Positions 41,363 to 48,900 are shown, counted from the first letter of the stretch. The stretch: 64,000 bases of DNA from Roseateles aquatilis (GCF_002205645.1 NZ_NIOF01000002.1:186001-250000), one strand, 5' to 3'. Program-made: numbers and translations. The notes: generated by a model from the letters alone, not told the origin.

Positions 41363-41662
41363 ATGGATAGACGCAGACTTCTACTCGGTGCGGCCGCATC
41401 GTTGGCTGCCTCGGCGGTTGCGAGCGCCCGCGGCGTCCCGTCCCCTTTGGATGACGCGCCACGGCTTCAAGCAATGCTCGATGCTGGACTGCCCATCGTC
41501 GGGGGGGATTACTTCATCTACAGCCCCCTGAAGCTGCGCAGCGGATCCCACATCCTGCGGGCCAACTTTCGCATGCCGCGCGCCATCAACCTATTCGCCG
41601 CCCCAACGGGCAGATTTGAAAGGCAGGCGATCGTCTCTCACTGCACTGTGACGGGGGTGTAG
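41363..41662 (+). CDS. Signal-bearing protein, possibly a truncated beta-helix/tailspike remnant
   Basis: 99 residues; AGGAG lies seven bases before the ATG. The N-terminus MDRRRLLLGAAASLAAS is a twin-arginine-like signal. The remainder (LQAMLDAGLPIVGGDYFIYS, KLRSGSHILRANFRMP) resembles the opening turns of a pectate-lyase-type parallel beta-helix but stops after about 75 residues. It may be a small exported protein or the stump of a depolymerase. It is convergent with the next gene and lies in the immunity region. Confidence 0.5.
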   Translation: MDRRRLLLGAAASLAASAVASARGVPSPLDDAPRLQAMLDAGLPIVGGDYFIYSPLKLRSGSHILRANFRMPRAINLFAAPTGRFERQAIVSHCTVTGV

Positions 41663-41671
41663 TTGGCGCCT

Positions 41672-42088
41672 TCATCGAAGGACTAGAGCAGATGGGGTGT
41701 CCCGGAAGGTGCTACCGCTTATTGATAGGCCCGCGACACTCATCTGCTTTTCTGTGATTTCACAGCACACACCATTCACCCAGAACAACCCAGTCACGGC
41801 TACGGTGTTCTCATCCAGAATTCGCGCGCTCGCGATTTTGTTTCCATCTGCCGATATGGCCTTGACGGAGCCAGGCTTGACCTCAATCGAAACCCCATCC
41901 GCGCTATCGACAACTTGATTTTTCTTCACCCGAATCAGGCGTCTTCCGTCCTTATCGAGTACATCAAAGTCGACAACTATCTGACCATTTTCTCCGACCT
42001 CGCGCAGGTTGAATAGTTCCGTCCCATACATAGTCACGGCGGATCCGCAGTTGATGTACCGGTTGTTTCCGAGAACGATCGTTGCCAT
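41672..42088 (-). CDS. Hypothetical protein, probable lysogenic-conversion gene
   Basis: 138 residues from MATIVLGNNRYINCG; GAGGGAGAG fixes this start. A predicted beta-rich soluble protein (QIVVDFDVLDKDGRRLIRVKK, VSIEVKPGSVKAISADG) with three Cys. The DNA is visibly lower in GC (near one half) than flanking prophage genes, a sign of separate acquisition. It lies downstream of the repressor in the same direction, so it could be expressed from PRM in lysogens. Confidence 0.55.
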   Translation of the reverse strand: MATIVLGNNRYINCGSAVTMYGTELFNLREVGENGQIVVDFDVLDKDGRRLIRVKKNQVVDSADGVSIEVKPGSVKAISADGNKIASARILDENTVAVTGLFWVNGVCCEITEKQMSVAGLSISGSTFRDTPSALVLR

Positions 42089-42129
42089 TTCTCTCTCCCT
42101 CATCACCCGGATGCTCCGGGCGCGCTTGT

Positions 42130-42336
42130 CTACCAGTTTTCGCGAATCGTGTGGCGCGCTTGGCGCAGCGCCAACGGAAGATATTTAGGCGCAGCCATCA
42201 GGCATAACCAAAGTCCGATCGCGAACGGCACGCCAATCGCCGGAGCGAATGCACGCGCGATCGAGAAACTAATAAGTGCCCAGAGAACCCAAACTGCTCC
42301 TCGAAGCACGCGCCGAATGTTGCCATTGCCTTCCAT
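42130..42336 (-). CDS. Small membrane protein behind the repressor
   Basis: 68 residues with one long or two short membrane helices (about 12-32 and 34-52) and a basic C-terminus (RQARHTIRENW). It starts 4 bp after the repressor stop and should be cotranscribed with it. Position and topology suit a superinfection-exclusion protein, which is inference. Confidence 0.6.
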   Translation of the reverse strand: MEGNGNIRRVLRGAVWVLWALISFSIARAFAPAIGVPFAIGLWLCLMAAPKYLPLALRQARHTIRENW

Positions 42337-42340
42337 GCTT

Positions 42341-42973
42341 TCACCCCCATCGGGCCTCCACGGCCGTTAGTACTGCGAGTATGCGCAGGCCATCCCTCTC
42401 GCTGTCCAGCGCCGCGTAGGCGGGATTCATCGCGTGCGCCTCCCAATGACCTTGGCGCCCGGAACGGAATAGCCGGAAGTAGACCTCATCGGCCATGTCC
42501 TTCACGAGCACACCATCGCCAGGACGCGGGTTATTCGCGATCGAGGTGTTGAAGACGAGTTTGTCCCCGGCGCGCACCCGAGGCGCCATGGAATCGTCAT
42601 TCATCGCGACAGAGAAAAGAGTTGGTAAGTCTTTTGTATTCACGAGCAGCTCCCAATCAAACGGTCTTATGCCGTCGACTGTTTCTGCCTTGAGGCTCGC
42701 GTATTGAGCTACCCCCGTGGATAGGGTGGTCGCGCTGAATCCGAGGCTCGCACCGAGCAGTTGCTCGACCACGGGAATCCACGCCTTGTCCATGCGGCCA
42801 GTGCGCCGCCACTCGGAGACCGCCTGCGGCGAGCACGGGCGCCCCGAGAGCCGCGCACACAGGCGCGCGAACTCCGCCTGGCTGCGGCCACGCTCCGCAG
42901 TCTTCCAGGTCTCAAACAGGGCGACGAAACGCTCCCGAAGGGCGTCCGCCGTGCTGGTCTTCTCGTCAAGCAT
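42341..42973 (-). CDS. CI/LexA-like phage repressor (HTH plus S24-type domain)
   Basis: 210 residues from MLDEKTSTADALRERF. The N-terminal helix-turn-helix is in SQAEFARLCARLSGRPCSPQAVSEWRR. The C-terminal S24 domain shows the serine in VAMNDDSMAPRVRAGDKLVF and the strand GDGVLVKDMADEVYF. Where the general-base Lys is expected (FTFKKL in lambda CI) the sequence reads VYFRLF, so Arg may replace it. No Shine-Dalgarno precedes the ATG; GACAAT seven bases upstream would give a leaderless mRNA. An operator covers the start codon. Confidence 0.88.
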   Translation of the reverse strand: MLDEKTSTADALRERFVALFETWKTAERGRSQAEFARLCARLSGRPCSPQAVSEWRRTGRMDKAWIPVVEQLLGASLGFSATTLSTGVAQYASLKAETVDGIRPFDWELLVNTKDLPTLFSVAMNDDSMAPRVRAGDKLVFNTSIANNPRPGDGVLVKDMADEVYFRLFRSGRQGHWEAHAMNPAYAALDSERDGLRILAVLTAVEARWG

Positions 42974-43041
42974 CGCTTGATTGTCCGGAGCCGCCTTGCA
43001 ATACGGCAATGCTTGATGCATCATGTACAGCAATGCTTTAC
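42965..43041. promoter_or_regulatory. Right operator group (three 17-bp sites) between repressor and Cro-like gene
   Basis: Sites are GTCAAGCATCGCTTGAT (42965-42981, over the repressor start), ATACGGCAATGCTTGAT (43001-43017) and GTACAGCAATGCTTTAC (43025-43041). They share the pattern of the left group. A leftward -10 GACAAT (42985-42980) serves as candidate PRM. Confidence 0.75.
42996..43024 (+). promoter_or_regulatory. Candidate rightward early promoter PR
   Basis: TTGCAA (42996-43001) and CATCAT (43019-43024) are 17 bp apart, each 4/6 matches. The middle operator fills the spacer and the third covers the expected start site, so repressor binding would block it. Confidence 0.5.
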
Positions 43042-43052
43042 TTGGAGCCGCA

Positions 43053-43340
43053 ATGAACGAGCACGTCAAGCGCGCCATCGACATCGTCGGGGGTGGGGCC
43101 AAGCTGGCCGCTGCAATCGAGCGCAGCCCGCAATTCGTGAGCCAACTGCTGAAGGGCGAGCGCAATGTGCCGGCGGAGCTGTGCCCATCCATCGAGCGCG
43201 CAACGCGCGCGGCGGTCGCCGCAGCTGGAGGCGAGGCGGTGCTGTGCGAGGACCTGCGCCCGGACGTCGACTGGGCGGTCGTGCGCGAGAACCCGATCGC
43301 GCTGGCCGAGCTGGCGACCGCCGACGCCGCGCAGGAGTGA
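43053..43340 (+). CDS. YdaS/Cro-like DNA-binding protein
   Basis: 95 residues from MNEHVKRAIDIVGGGAK, with GGAG upstream. The HTH GGGAKLAAAIERSPQFVSQLLKGERNVPAE matches the YdaS-type Cro fold. It diverges from the repressor across the OR sites and is the first rightward early gene, the place of cro in lambda. Confidence 0.85.
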   Translation: MNEHVKRAIDIVGGGAKLAAAIERSPQFVSQLLKGERNVPAELCPSIERATRAAVAAAGGEAVLCEDLRPDVDWAVVRENPIALAELATADAAQE

Positions 43341-43343
43341 GGC

Positions 43344-44087
43344 GTGGTGACCCGCATCCTTGAGGGCGACTGCCGCGAGCTGCTGGCCGGCATGCCTGAG
43401 GGCTCGTTCGACGCGTGTATGGCAGATCCGCCCTACGGTGACACCTCGCTCGACTGGGACAACCCCGTCAAGGGTTGGATCCCGGCGGTGGCACGCGTGC
43501 TGAAGCCAGTCGCCAGCATCTGGGTGTTCGGCTCGATCCGCTTCCTGGCGAAGACCTTCGCCGAAATGGAGGAGCACGGCTTCCGCTACAGCCAGGACAT
43601 CGTCTGGAAGAAGCAGAACGGGACCGGATTCCACGCCGACCGCTTCCGCCGTGTGCACGAGCACGCGGTGCTGTTCTACCGAGGCGCCTGGGGCGACGTC
43701 TACCACCAGCCCCAATACACCCGCGACGCAATCGCGCGCACGGTGCGCCGCAAGTCTCGTCCGACCCATACCGGGCACATCGAGGCCGGTCATTACGTCA
43801 GCGAAGACGGTGGCCCGCGCCTGATGACCAGTGTGCTGGAGGTGCGCAACGAGCATGGCCGCGCGATCCATCCGACGCAGAAACCGCTGGAACTGCTGGC
43901 TCCGCTGATCCGCTACAGCGTGCCGCCCGGCGGTTCCTTCGTCGTGCCGTTCGGCGGCAGCGGCTCGGACCTCGTGGTGGCCAGGGCTGAGGGTCTGGAC
44001 GCGGTGGCGTGCGAGCTGGTTCCCGGACACGCCCAGCGAGCGGCGCAGCGCCTCGCCGCCGATGCGCCGCTGTTCGCCGAGGTCTGA
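43344..44087 (+). CDS. Phage DNA adenine-N6 methyltransferase (beta class)
   Basis: 247 residues from GTG at 43344 (43347 is also possible). Motif IV is ADPPYGDTSLDW and comes before the SAM-binding motif I (VVPFGGSGSDLVVARAEG), the beta-class order. HPTQKPLELLAPLIRYS is also typical. DPPY suggests adenine-N6 methylation. It probably protects phage DNA or regulates it; no cognate nuclease is nearby. It begins 3 bp after the Cro-like gene. Confidence 0.92.
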   Translation: MVTRILEGDCRELLAGMPEGSFDACMADPPYGDTSLDWDNPVKGWIPAVARVLKPVASIWVFGSIRFLAKTFAEMEEHGFRYSQDIVWKKQNGTGFHADRFRRVHEHAVLFYRGAWGDVYHQPQYTRDAIARTVRRKSRPTHTGHIEAGHYVSEDGGPRLMTSVLEVRNEHGRAIHPTQKPLELLAPLIRYSVPPGGSFVVPFGGSGSDLVVARAEGLDAVACELVPGHAQRAAQRLAADAPLFAEV

Positions 44088-44098
44088 CCCATGCGCGC

Positions 44099-44233
44099 TC
44101 ACCTCCACGCCCTCAGCTGCTGCGCCAGCTCCGGCTCGCCTGCGCCGGCCAGGCGGCGCGCGACCAGCTCGAAGAGCTCGAGCACCTTGGCATGCGCCCA
44201 GTCCATGTCGGCCTGGTTGATCTCTCGCTTCAT
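44099..44233 (-). CDS. Small minus-strand gene inside the rightward early operon (putative)
   Basis: A 44-residue frame, MKREINQADMDWAHAKVLEL..., ends RAWR. It reads as an amphipathic helical protein and sits just where the tightly packed plus-strand operon has a 333-bp gap. AAAGAG lies six bases upstream. Its short length leaves chance possible. Confidence 0.4.
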   Translation of the reverse strand: MKREINQADMDWAHAKVLELFELVARRLAGAGEPELAQQLRAWR

Positions 44234-44420
44234 TCGTCTCTTTCCAGCTGTGTCCTCCCGTCGCTCCGCCGTCATGGCGGTGGCCTCCGTTCGCGGTGGT
44301 GCGGCGGGTTGGGCCCAGCTGGAAGGACTGACCTATCGAGCCTTCATCGTCTGCGCGGCCCAACCGGTGCATCAACCGGTGCAGCCATCGCATTTCCTCA
44401 ACCCGTTCAAGGAGGCCACC
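44234..44420 (+). other. Noncoding leader with paired 11-bp direct repeats
   Basis: No plus-strand gene is visible. CAACCGGTGCA occurs twice (44361-44371 and 44373-44383) one base apart, 38 bp before the next start, and could be an operator for the following HTH protein. AAGGAGG (44409-44415) is that gene's ribosome site. Confidence 0.5.
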
Positions 44421-44768
44421 TTGCAACACACTCTTCCGCTGCTCGGACGCATTGACGCGCCGAGCGTTGTTCCCCCGTCCCTGCTCAAGCACATCCGCTG
44501 CTACCGCGCCGCGGTGCGCCTGTGCTGGGCGCTGCGCCGCGCCAAGGGGCTGCGCGTGTCGGACCTGGGCCGTGACCACGGCTTCACCCGCCAGCACGTC
44601 AGCGACTACCTCAACGACGACGACCTGCCGACCAGGCGCAGCCTGCCCGCCGAGCAGATCCACCTCTTCGAGGACGTCTGCGGCAACACCGCCATCACGC
44701 AGTGGCTCGCGGGCCGCCATCGCTTCACGCTCCTCGAGGAGCTGCAGGCGGAAAGGGCACTGGCATGA
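44421..44768 (+). CDS. Helix-turn-helix phage regulatory protein
   Basis: 115 residues. A TTG start is chosen because a perfect AAGGAGG lies five bases upstream. The HTH is in LRVSDLGRDHGFTRQHVSDYLNDDDLP (split here as two helices). The segment before it is basic. It is the first gene of a coupled run and follows paired repeats, so it may regulate the early-to-late change. Its stop overlaps the next start (ATGA). Confidence 0.65.
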   Translation: MQHTLPLLGRIDAPSVVPPSLLKHIRCYRAAVRLCWALRRAKGLRVSDLGRDHGFTRQHVSDYLNDDDLPTRRSLPAEQIHLFEDVCGNTAITQWLAGRHRFTLLEELQAERALA

Positions 44769-44983
44769 GCGCGCCCATCAACGACGGCGGCCCGGCGTTC
44801 CCGATCGCCGAGACGGGCAACAACGGTCAGGTCTACGCGGCCAGCTACGGCATGTCGCTGCGCGACTTCTTCGCCGCCCAGGCTCTGTCCCCGCTGATCG
44901 CGCGCGGTACAGGCGATCCGAAGCCCATGGCGAAGGCCGCCTACGCAATCGCGGACGCGATGCTGAAGGCGAGGGCGTCATGA
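44765..44983 (+). CDS. Small phage protein (MSLRDFFAAQAL type)
   Basis: 72 residues from MSAPINDGGPAFPIAE. The combination GGPAFP...GMSLRDFFAAQAL...YAIADAML recurs in many phage early regions; its function is unknown. ATGA overlaps on both sides. Confidence 0.7.
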   Translation: MSAPINDGGPAFPIAETGNNGQVYAASYGMSLRDFFAAQALSPLIARGTGDPKPMAKAAYAIADAMLKARAS

Positions 44984-45273
44984 CGGCACCGACCTTGCTC
45001 AAGCTCGCCCAGGACGCCGAGCGCATGCCCTGGGAGACCGAGCACGACGTTCCCTACGAGCAGCGCAACGCGTTCCGCAACGCCTTCAGCGCCAACTTCT
45101 TCCTGGAGATGCTGGAGGCCATGAGGACAGCTCTTGCTGCTCTCGAGAGCTGCACGCCCGGCGACACCTCGACCGGCCACGTCCTGATCCCGTACTTCGA
45201 CGAGGAGAAGTGCGACAGGGCCGAGACGGCGCTGCGCGGCCTGATCGCGCACATCGAGGGGAAGACATCGTGA
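44980..45273 (+). CDS. Phage hypothetical protein
   Basis: 97 residues from MTAPTLLKLAQDAERM, helical and acidic with two Cys and no membrane segment. Coupled to its neighbours by ATGA and GTGA overlaps. No family recognised. Confidence 0.6.
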   Translation: MTAPTLLKLAQDAERMPWETEHDVPYEQRNAFRNAFSANFFLEMLEAMRTALAALESCTPGDTSTGHVLIPYFDEEKCDRAETALRGLIAHIEGKTS

Positions 45274-45869
45274 CCGCCGCCTACACACCACAGCCCGGCA
45301 CGATCCCCTTCCGCGCGCTGGCGTACCTGCGCACCCAGCCGCTGGGCAAGAAATACTCGACCGGCGAGCTGGCCGAGGCCATCGATGTTGATCCGCTGTC
45401 CATGGGCCCGTGCCTCATGACCGCTGTCACGGCCGGCCTGATCTCGCGCACGAAGGCGCCCGGACAGCGCTGGCGGCAGTGGTCGCTGGGCACCGGCGCG
45501 CCGGCAGCAGCACCTGCGCCGGCCGCTGACGCTGATGCCGAGGACCCGGCGGACTTCACCCCCAACGCGCCGCGCGCGACCGCGCCCAGCGCCAACGAGG
45601 CAGCCCTGCAGGCGTGGCCGGCCCAGCCGCCGGCACCAGCACCGGAGCCGCCGCCCGCTGAAGCGCCCGCGCCCATCGCGGTCCCGCCGGCAGCACCCAA
45701 GCCGCGCGCCGCTCGCCAGGCCGAGCCCACCTTCGCCTGCGCGCTCTGGTCCGACGGCCGCCTGCAGCTCACCCGCGGCAACGCCGTGCTGGCGCAGCTC
45801 ACCGCCGACGAGACGCGCGCGCTGCTGCATTACCTCGACCGCATCGCGACTCCCGAGGTGCCGGCATGA
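45270..45869 (+). CDS. Winged-helix-like phage protein with Pro/Ala-rich linker
   Basis: 199 residues from GTG at 45270 (GTGA overlap). Residues ~10-65 (FRALAYLRTQPLGKKYSTGEL..GLISRTKAPGQRWRQW) look like a winged helix. A ~75-residue Pro/Ala linker follows, then a C-terminal module (ACALWSDGRLQLTRGNAVL..HYLDRIA). Probably DNA-binding. Confidence 0.6.
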   Translation: MTAAYTPQPGTIPFRALAYLRTQPLGKKYSTGELAEAIDVDPLSMGPCLMTAVTAGLISRTKAPGQRWRQWSLGTGAPAAAPAPAADADAEDPADFTPNAPRATAPSANEAALQAWPAQPPAPAPEPPPAEAPAPIAVPPAAPKPRAARQAEPTFACALWSDGRLQLTRGNAVLAQLTADETRALLHYLDRIATPEVPA

Positions 45870-46183
45870 CGGCGCCCGCCATCGGCACCTTCCTGCGGCC
45901 CGTGGGTCACATCGGCTTCTGCTACTGCTACCGGCTGGACCGCGTGCTCGAGCCGCACATGTGCTGGTGGGGACCGGAGGAGCGGGTGTGGGTCTGCTCG
46001 CGGTTCGACCTGGATCGCGAGAACGACGAGCCCGTCGCCAAGCACGTCGAGGACAGGCATCAGATCACCGAGCCGGTGCTGGTCGCCCCAGGCGTCTGGC
46101 GCGCTCGCGACGAGGACCCGTGGGACCTTGATCCGCTGTACTGGCGCGAGATGGGCCAGCGCGGCCAGCTCACGCTCTTCTGA
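45866..46183 (+). CDS. Phage hypothetical protein
   Basis: 105 residues, rich in Trp, Arg and Asp (MCWWGPEERVWVCSRF), with four Cys in the first 55 residues. Coupled to the upstream gene by ATGA. No recognised domain. Confidence 0.55.
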   Translation: MTAPAIGTFLRPVGHIGFCYCYRLDRVLEPHMCWWGPEERVWVCSRFDLDRENDEPVAKHVEDRHQITEPVLVAPGVWRARDEDPWDLDPLYWREMGQRGQLTLF

Positions 46184-46198
46184 CCCCGAGGCAAGCCC

Positions 46199-47134
46199 TT
46201 GACCGACACCACACTCCCGCCTCCGCTCGTCGCCGCCGAGGTCGACCTGCGCGACTTCCAGTACATGGAGCTGGACGTGCGCGTGCTGCGCGACTCCCGC
46301 TTCGCCGCCCAGGTGTCGGGCGATGCATTCCGCGCCGGCGTGCTGCTCTGGTGCGCCGCTTGGCATCAGGTCCCGTGCGGATCCCTGCCCGACGACGACA
46401 TCGAACTGGCCAATCTCGCCGGCTACGGACGCTTCGTGAAGGAGTGGCGCAAGGTCCGCGACGAGGCGCTGCTCGGATTCGTGAAATGCAGCGACGGACG
46501 CCTCTATCACGAGGTCGTCAGCGAGAAGGCGAACCAGGCCTGGAACTCCAAGCTGCTGCACTTCTTCGAGCGCGCCAAGGATCGACTGCGCAAGACCAAT
46601 AAGGCACGCCTCGCAGAAGGTAAGCAGGCACTACCGGAAGTGACCTTCGAGGCCTGGAATTCCGCCCGACTCGACGCCTCAATTCCGATGGAAAAGGCCG
46701 AGGCTTCCGCCGGAATTCCGCAAAACGTTCCGCCAGCAAATCCCGGAATTCCACCGGAAAACGCTCTTAGAGGGAACGGAGAGGGAACGGAGAGGGAACG
46801 GAACGGAGAGTTATTCCTTAAACCCCCTGACGGGGGTAGCGGCGCCGCGCCTTGCGCAGCCCCGCCGCCTGCGCCTCCCGCCTTCGACGGCAGCAATGCC
46901 GAAGCCCTCAACGGCAAGGCCGTGGTGCCGATCGCCGGCAACTGGGACCTCCCCGAGCAGTGGGGCGTGGACGCCGAAGCCCTCGGCTGGAAGCCCGGCG
47001 AGGTGCTCCGCGAGGCCGAGAAATTCCGCCAGTACTGGGTCGCCGGCAAGGGCATGGGTACGCGCCGCAGCGTCAAGGGCTGGCGTCAGACCTGGTCGAA
47101 CTGGCTCGACAAAGCCGCGAAGGATCGCCGATGA
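46199..47134 (+). CDS. DUF1376-domain replication-type protein
   Basis: 311 residues; the TTG start follows GAGG at eight bases. Residues ~15-115 (DFQYMELDVRVLRDSRFA...LLWCAAWHQVPCGSLPDDD, FVKEWRKVRDEALLGF) match DUF1376, common in phage replication genes. A low-complexity linker with GAACGGAGAGG-type repeats follows. The C-terminus (LPEQWGVDAEALGWKPGEV..WLDKAA) resembles a DnaT-like primosomal tail. It may load the host helicase. Confidence 0.75.
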   Translation: MTDTTLPPPLVAAEVDLRDFQYMELDVRVLRDSRFAAQVSGDAFRAGVLLWCAAWHQVPCGSLPDDDIELANLAGYGRFVKEWRKVRDEALLGFVKCSDGRLYHEVVSEKANQAWNSKLLHFFERAKDRLRKTNKARLAEGKQALPEVTFEAWNSARLDASIPMEKAEASAGIPQNVPPANPGIPPENALRGNGEGTERERNGELFLKPPDGGSGAAPCAAPPPAPPAFDGSNAEALNGKAVVPIAGNWDLPEQWGVDAEALGWKPGEVLREAEKFRQYWVAGKGMGTRRSVKGWRQTWSNWLDKAAKDRR

Positions 47135-47493
47135 GCTACCGCAGCAGAACCCAGCAGCGCGACGACGCCATCGTCGACGCCGTCAATCGCGACGCGACCA
47201 TCGACAGGTCGCTCATGTGCCGCGCCGTCGGATGCCCCCTGCGCTGGAGCGTCAACGGCGAAGGCCGCGTGCACCTGTGTTCCGCCCACGCCTGGGCCGA
47301 CCCCAAGGACTGGCCGCGCATCACCCAGCACCTGCAGGAGCGCACCGACGCGCAGCTGCTCGGTCACGCCCAGCAGGACCTGCTCCCCGCAGCGAGCCGC
47401 CGCGAGGCCCTCGCCAAGCTGCAGCAGTTCGTCGCCAAGCGCCGCGCGCCCGGCGAGCTGCCCCAGCAGCAGCCGCAGGAGGAGCCTTGGTGA
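47131..47493 (+). CDS. Small zinc-binding-type phage protein
   Basis: 120 residues from MSYRSRTQQRDDAIVD (ATGA overlap). CRAVGC and CSAHAW supply three Cys and a His 20 residues apart, a plausible zinc site. A Gln-rich tail follows (LPQQQPQEEPW). Probably nucleic-acid binding; family unknown. Confidence 0.6.
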   Translation: MSYRSRTQQRDDAIVDAVNRDATIDRSLMCRAVGCPLRWSVNGEGRVHLCSAHAWADPKDWPRITQHLQERTDAQLLGHAQQDLLPAASRREALAKLQQFVAKRRAPGELPQQQPQEEPW

Positions 47494-47705
47494 CCGTCCT
47501 CGACCTCCTCACGCGCGCCAACCGCGCCATCGCGCCCACCGCGCTGCGCCGCTGCTGCCGCCTCACCCACGAGAAGCTCTACGCCGAGCTCGTGCACCTC
47601 GAGGCCCAGGGCCTGGCTCGCGGCATCCCGCGCTGCTTCCGCCGCCGCGGCCACATGCCCGAGGCCGGCTGGATCTCGCTCCAACCCCAGGGAGAACCCG
47701 CATGA
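47490..47705 (+). CDS. Small winged-helix-like phage protein
   Basis: 71 residues from GTG at 47490 (GTGA overlap). The stretch APTALRRCCRLTHEKLYAEL followed by HLEAQGLARGIPR and a basic wing fits a winged helix. Unknown target. Confidence 0.55.
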   Translation: MTVLDLLTRANRAIAPTALRRCCRLTHEKLYAELVHLEAQGLARGIPRCFRRRGHMPEAGWISLQPQGEPA

Positions 47706-47893
47706 GCGACGCACAACAAAACCCCATCTGCCCGCCCTGCAGCGGCAACTGCAACCAAGGTCGGACCTATCCCGCCCGCGCGCGCATTTCGCCGCCGGAG
47801 TTCGCCAGCGTGGCGCACTGCCTGCTGACCGGCGGCACGATCGGCGCGGCCGCGGCCTCGGCGTGGTTCCTCATCGTCGGAGGCGGCCTGTGA
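47702..47893 (+). CDS. Small membrane protein
   Basis: 63 residues with three Cys in the first 17 residues (CPPCSGNC) and one C-terminal membrane helix (about 44-61). ATGA and GTGA overlaps join it to both neighbours. Confidence 0.5.
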   Translation: MSDAQQNPICPPCSGNCNQGRTYPARARISPPEFASVAHCLLTGGTIGAAAASAWFLIVGGGL

Positions 47894-48354
47894 TCGAGCT
47901 CGTGCTGCCCTATCCGATCTCGGCCAACCGGTACTGGCGCTCGTTCGTGCCGCGCGGCCACCAGCGCGCGATCGTCACGCTCAGCGACGAGGCCAAGGCC
48001 TACAAGCAGGACGTGGGCTGGAAGATCCGCCAGGCCGGCGTGCGCCAGCCCATCGCCGGGCGCGTGGCCGTCGCGATCGACCTCTACCCGCAGCGCCCGC
48101 AGGACTGGGAGCGCCGCCAGCGCAAGCTGGGCGACGCCTGGGACGACGGCGTGATGTGCATCGACCTCGACAACGCCAACAAGGTCCTGCTCGACTCGCT
48201 CAAGGGCTTCGCCTTCGACGACGACAAGTGGGTGCGCGAGCTGCGCTCCCGTCGCATGGAGCCCGACGCGCAGGGCGCGCGCGTCGTCATCCGCATCACG
48301 CCGCTGGCCAGCGCCACGGCGCCGCAGCTGGACCTGCTGGGGGAGACGGTATGA
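47890..48354 (+). CDS. rusA: RusA-family Holliday junction resolvase
   Basis: 154 residues from GTG at 47890. The start LVLPYPISANRYWR, the metal-binding acidic cluster in MCIDLDNANKVLLDSLKG, and FDDDKWVRELRSRRM are RusA signatures. It resolves branched DNA from replication and recombination before packaging. Coupled by overlap to both neighbours. Confidence 0.93.
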   Translation: MIELVLPYPISANRYWRSFVPRGHQRAIVTLSDEAKAYKQDVGWKIRQAGVRQPIAGRVAVAIDLYPQRPQDWERRQRKLGDAWDDGVMCIDLDNANKVLLDSLKGFAFDDDKWVRELRSRRMEPDAQGARVVIRITPLASATAPQLDLLGETV

Positions 48355-48593
48355 GCACGATCAACGCCCGTGTGGTGCACGTCAGCATGTGCGACCTCGG
48401 ATTCGTCACGGATGCCAAGGGCCGCGAGTGGACCTTCAAATACCACGAGTACTGCGGCGTGACCGTGCTGCGCGCCGATGGCGAGCAGCTGAAGCGCCAG
48501 CCAGGACGGCGATCCCCCTTCTGGCCCGCGCTGCAGGTGTGGCTGGACGAGCGCCGCGCGCACGCCTTCGTCTCTTCGATCGGAGACCAGTGA
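48351..48593 (+). CDS. Phage hypothetical protein
   Basis: 80 residues from MSTINARVVHVSMCDLGFV, a compact beta-rich domain (GREWTFKYHEYCGVTVLR). ATGA overlap with rusA. No family recognised. Confidence 0.55.
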   Translation: MSTINARVVHVSMCDLGFVTDAKGREWTFKYHEYCGVTVLRADGEQLKRQPGRRSPFWPALQVWLDERRAHAFVSSIGDQ

Positions 48594-48682
48594 TGTCGAT
48601 GCTGCTGGATCTGCTGCGACGCTTGTTCGACCTCATAGACGAGATCGCTCAGGCCGTCGTCAACGAGGATATGGACGAATGA
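48593..48682 (+). CDS. Very small phage peptide
   Basis: A 29-residue amphipathic helix frame, MSMLLDLLRRLFDLIDEIA..., joined by TGATG to the upstream gene and by ATGA to the downstream gene. The double coupling is the only support. Confidence 0.4.
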   Translation: MSMLLDLLRRLFDLIDEIAQAVVNEDMDE

Positions 48683-48900
48683 CGAGCGTCACTCTCATCG
48701 ATGGACGCCAGGTCGACAGCGCCAGCGAGGAGTGGCGCGCCGAGTGCGCCAAGCGCCACGAGGAAGCACGCCGCGTCGCCGACATGCCCAGCAACGAAGC
48801 CCGCAAGCGCTACATCGACACCGTGCGCGCCAGCCGCGGCGACCAGGCCGCGCAGCGGTTGCGCAAGGCGGCGTTCGAGCTGATGGGAGAAGGACGATGA
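48679..48900 (+). CDS. Small charged phage protein
   Basis: 73 residues from MTSVTLIDGRQVDSASE, highly charged and helical (EEARRVADMPSNEARKRYID). ATGA overlaps with both neighbours. Function unknown. Confidence 0.6.
   Translation: MTSVTLIDGRQVDSASEEWRAECAKRHEEARRVADMPSNEARKRYIDTVRASRGDQAAQRLRKAAFELMGEGR

Noticed and set aside
46740-46815. Possible programmed frameshift at the GAACGGAGAGG repeats in the DUF1376 gene
   Set aside because: The main frame stays open through the repeat and the C-terminal domain follows in the same frame.
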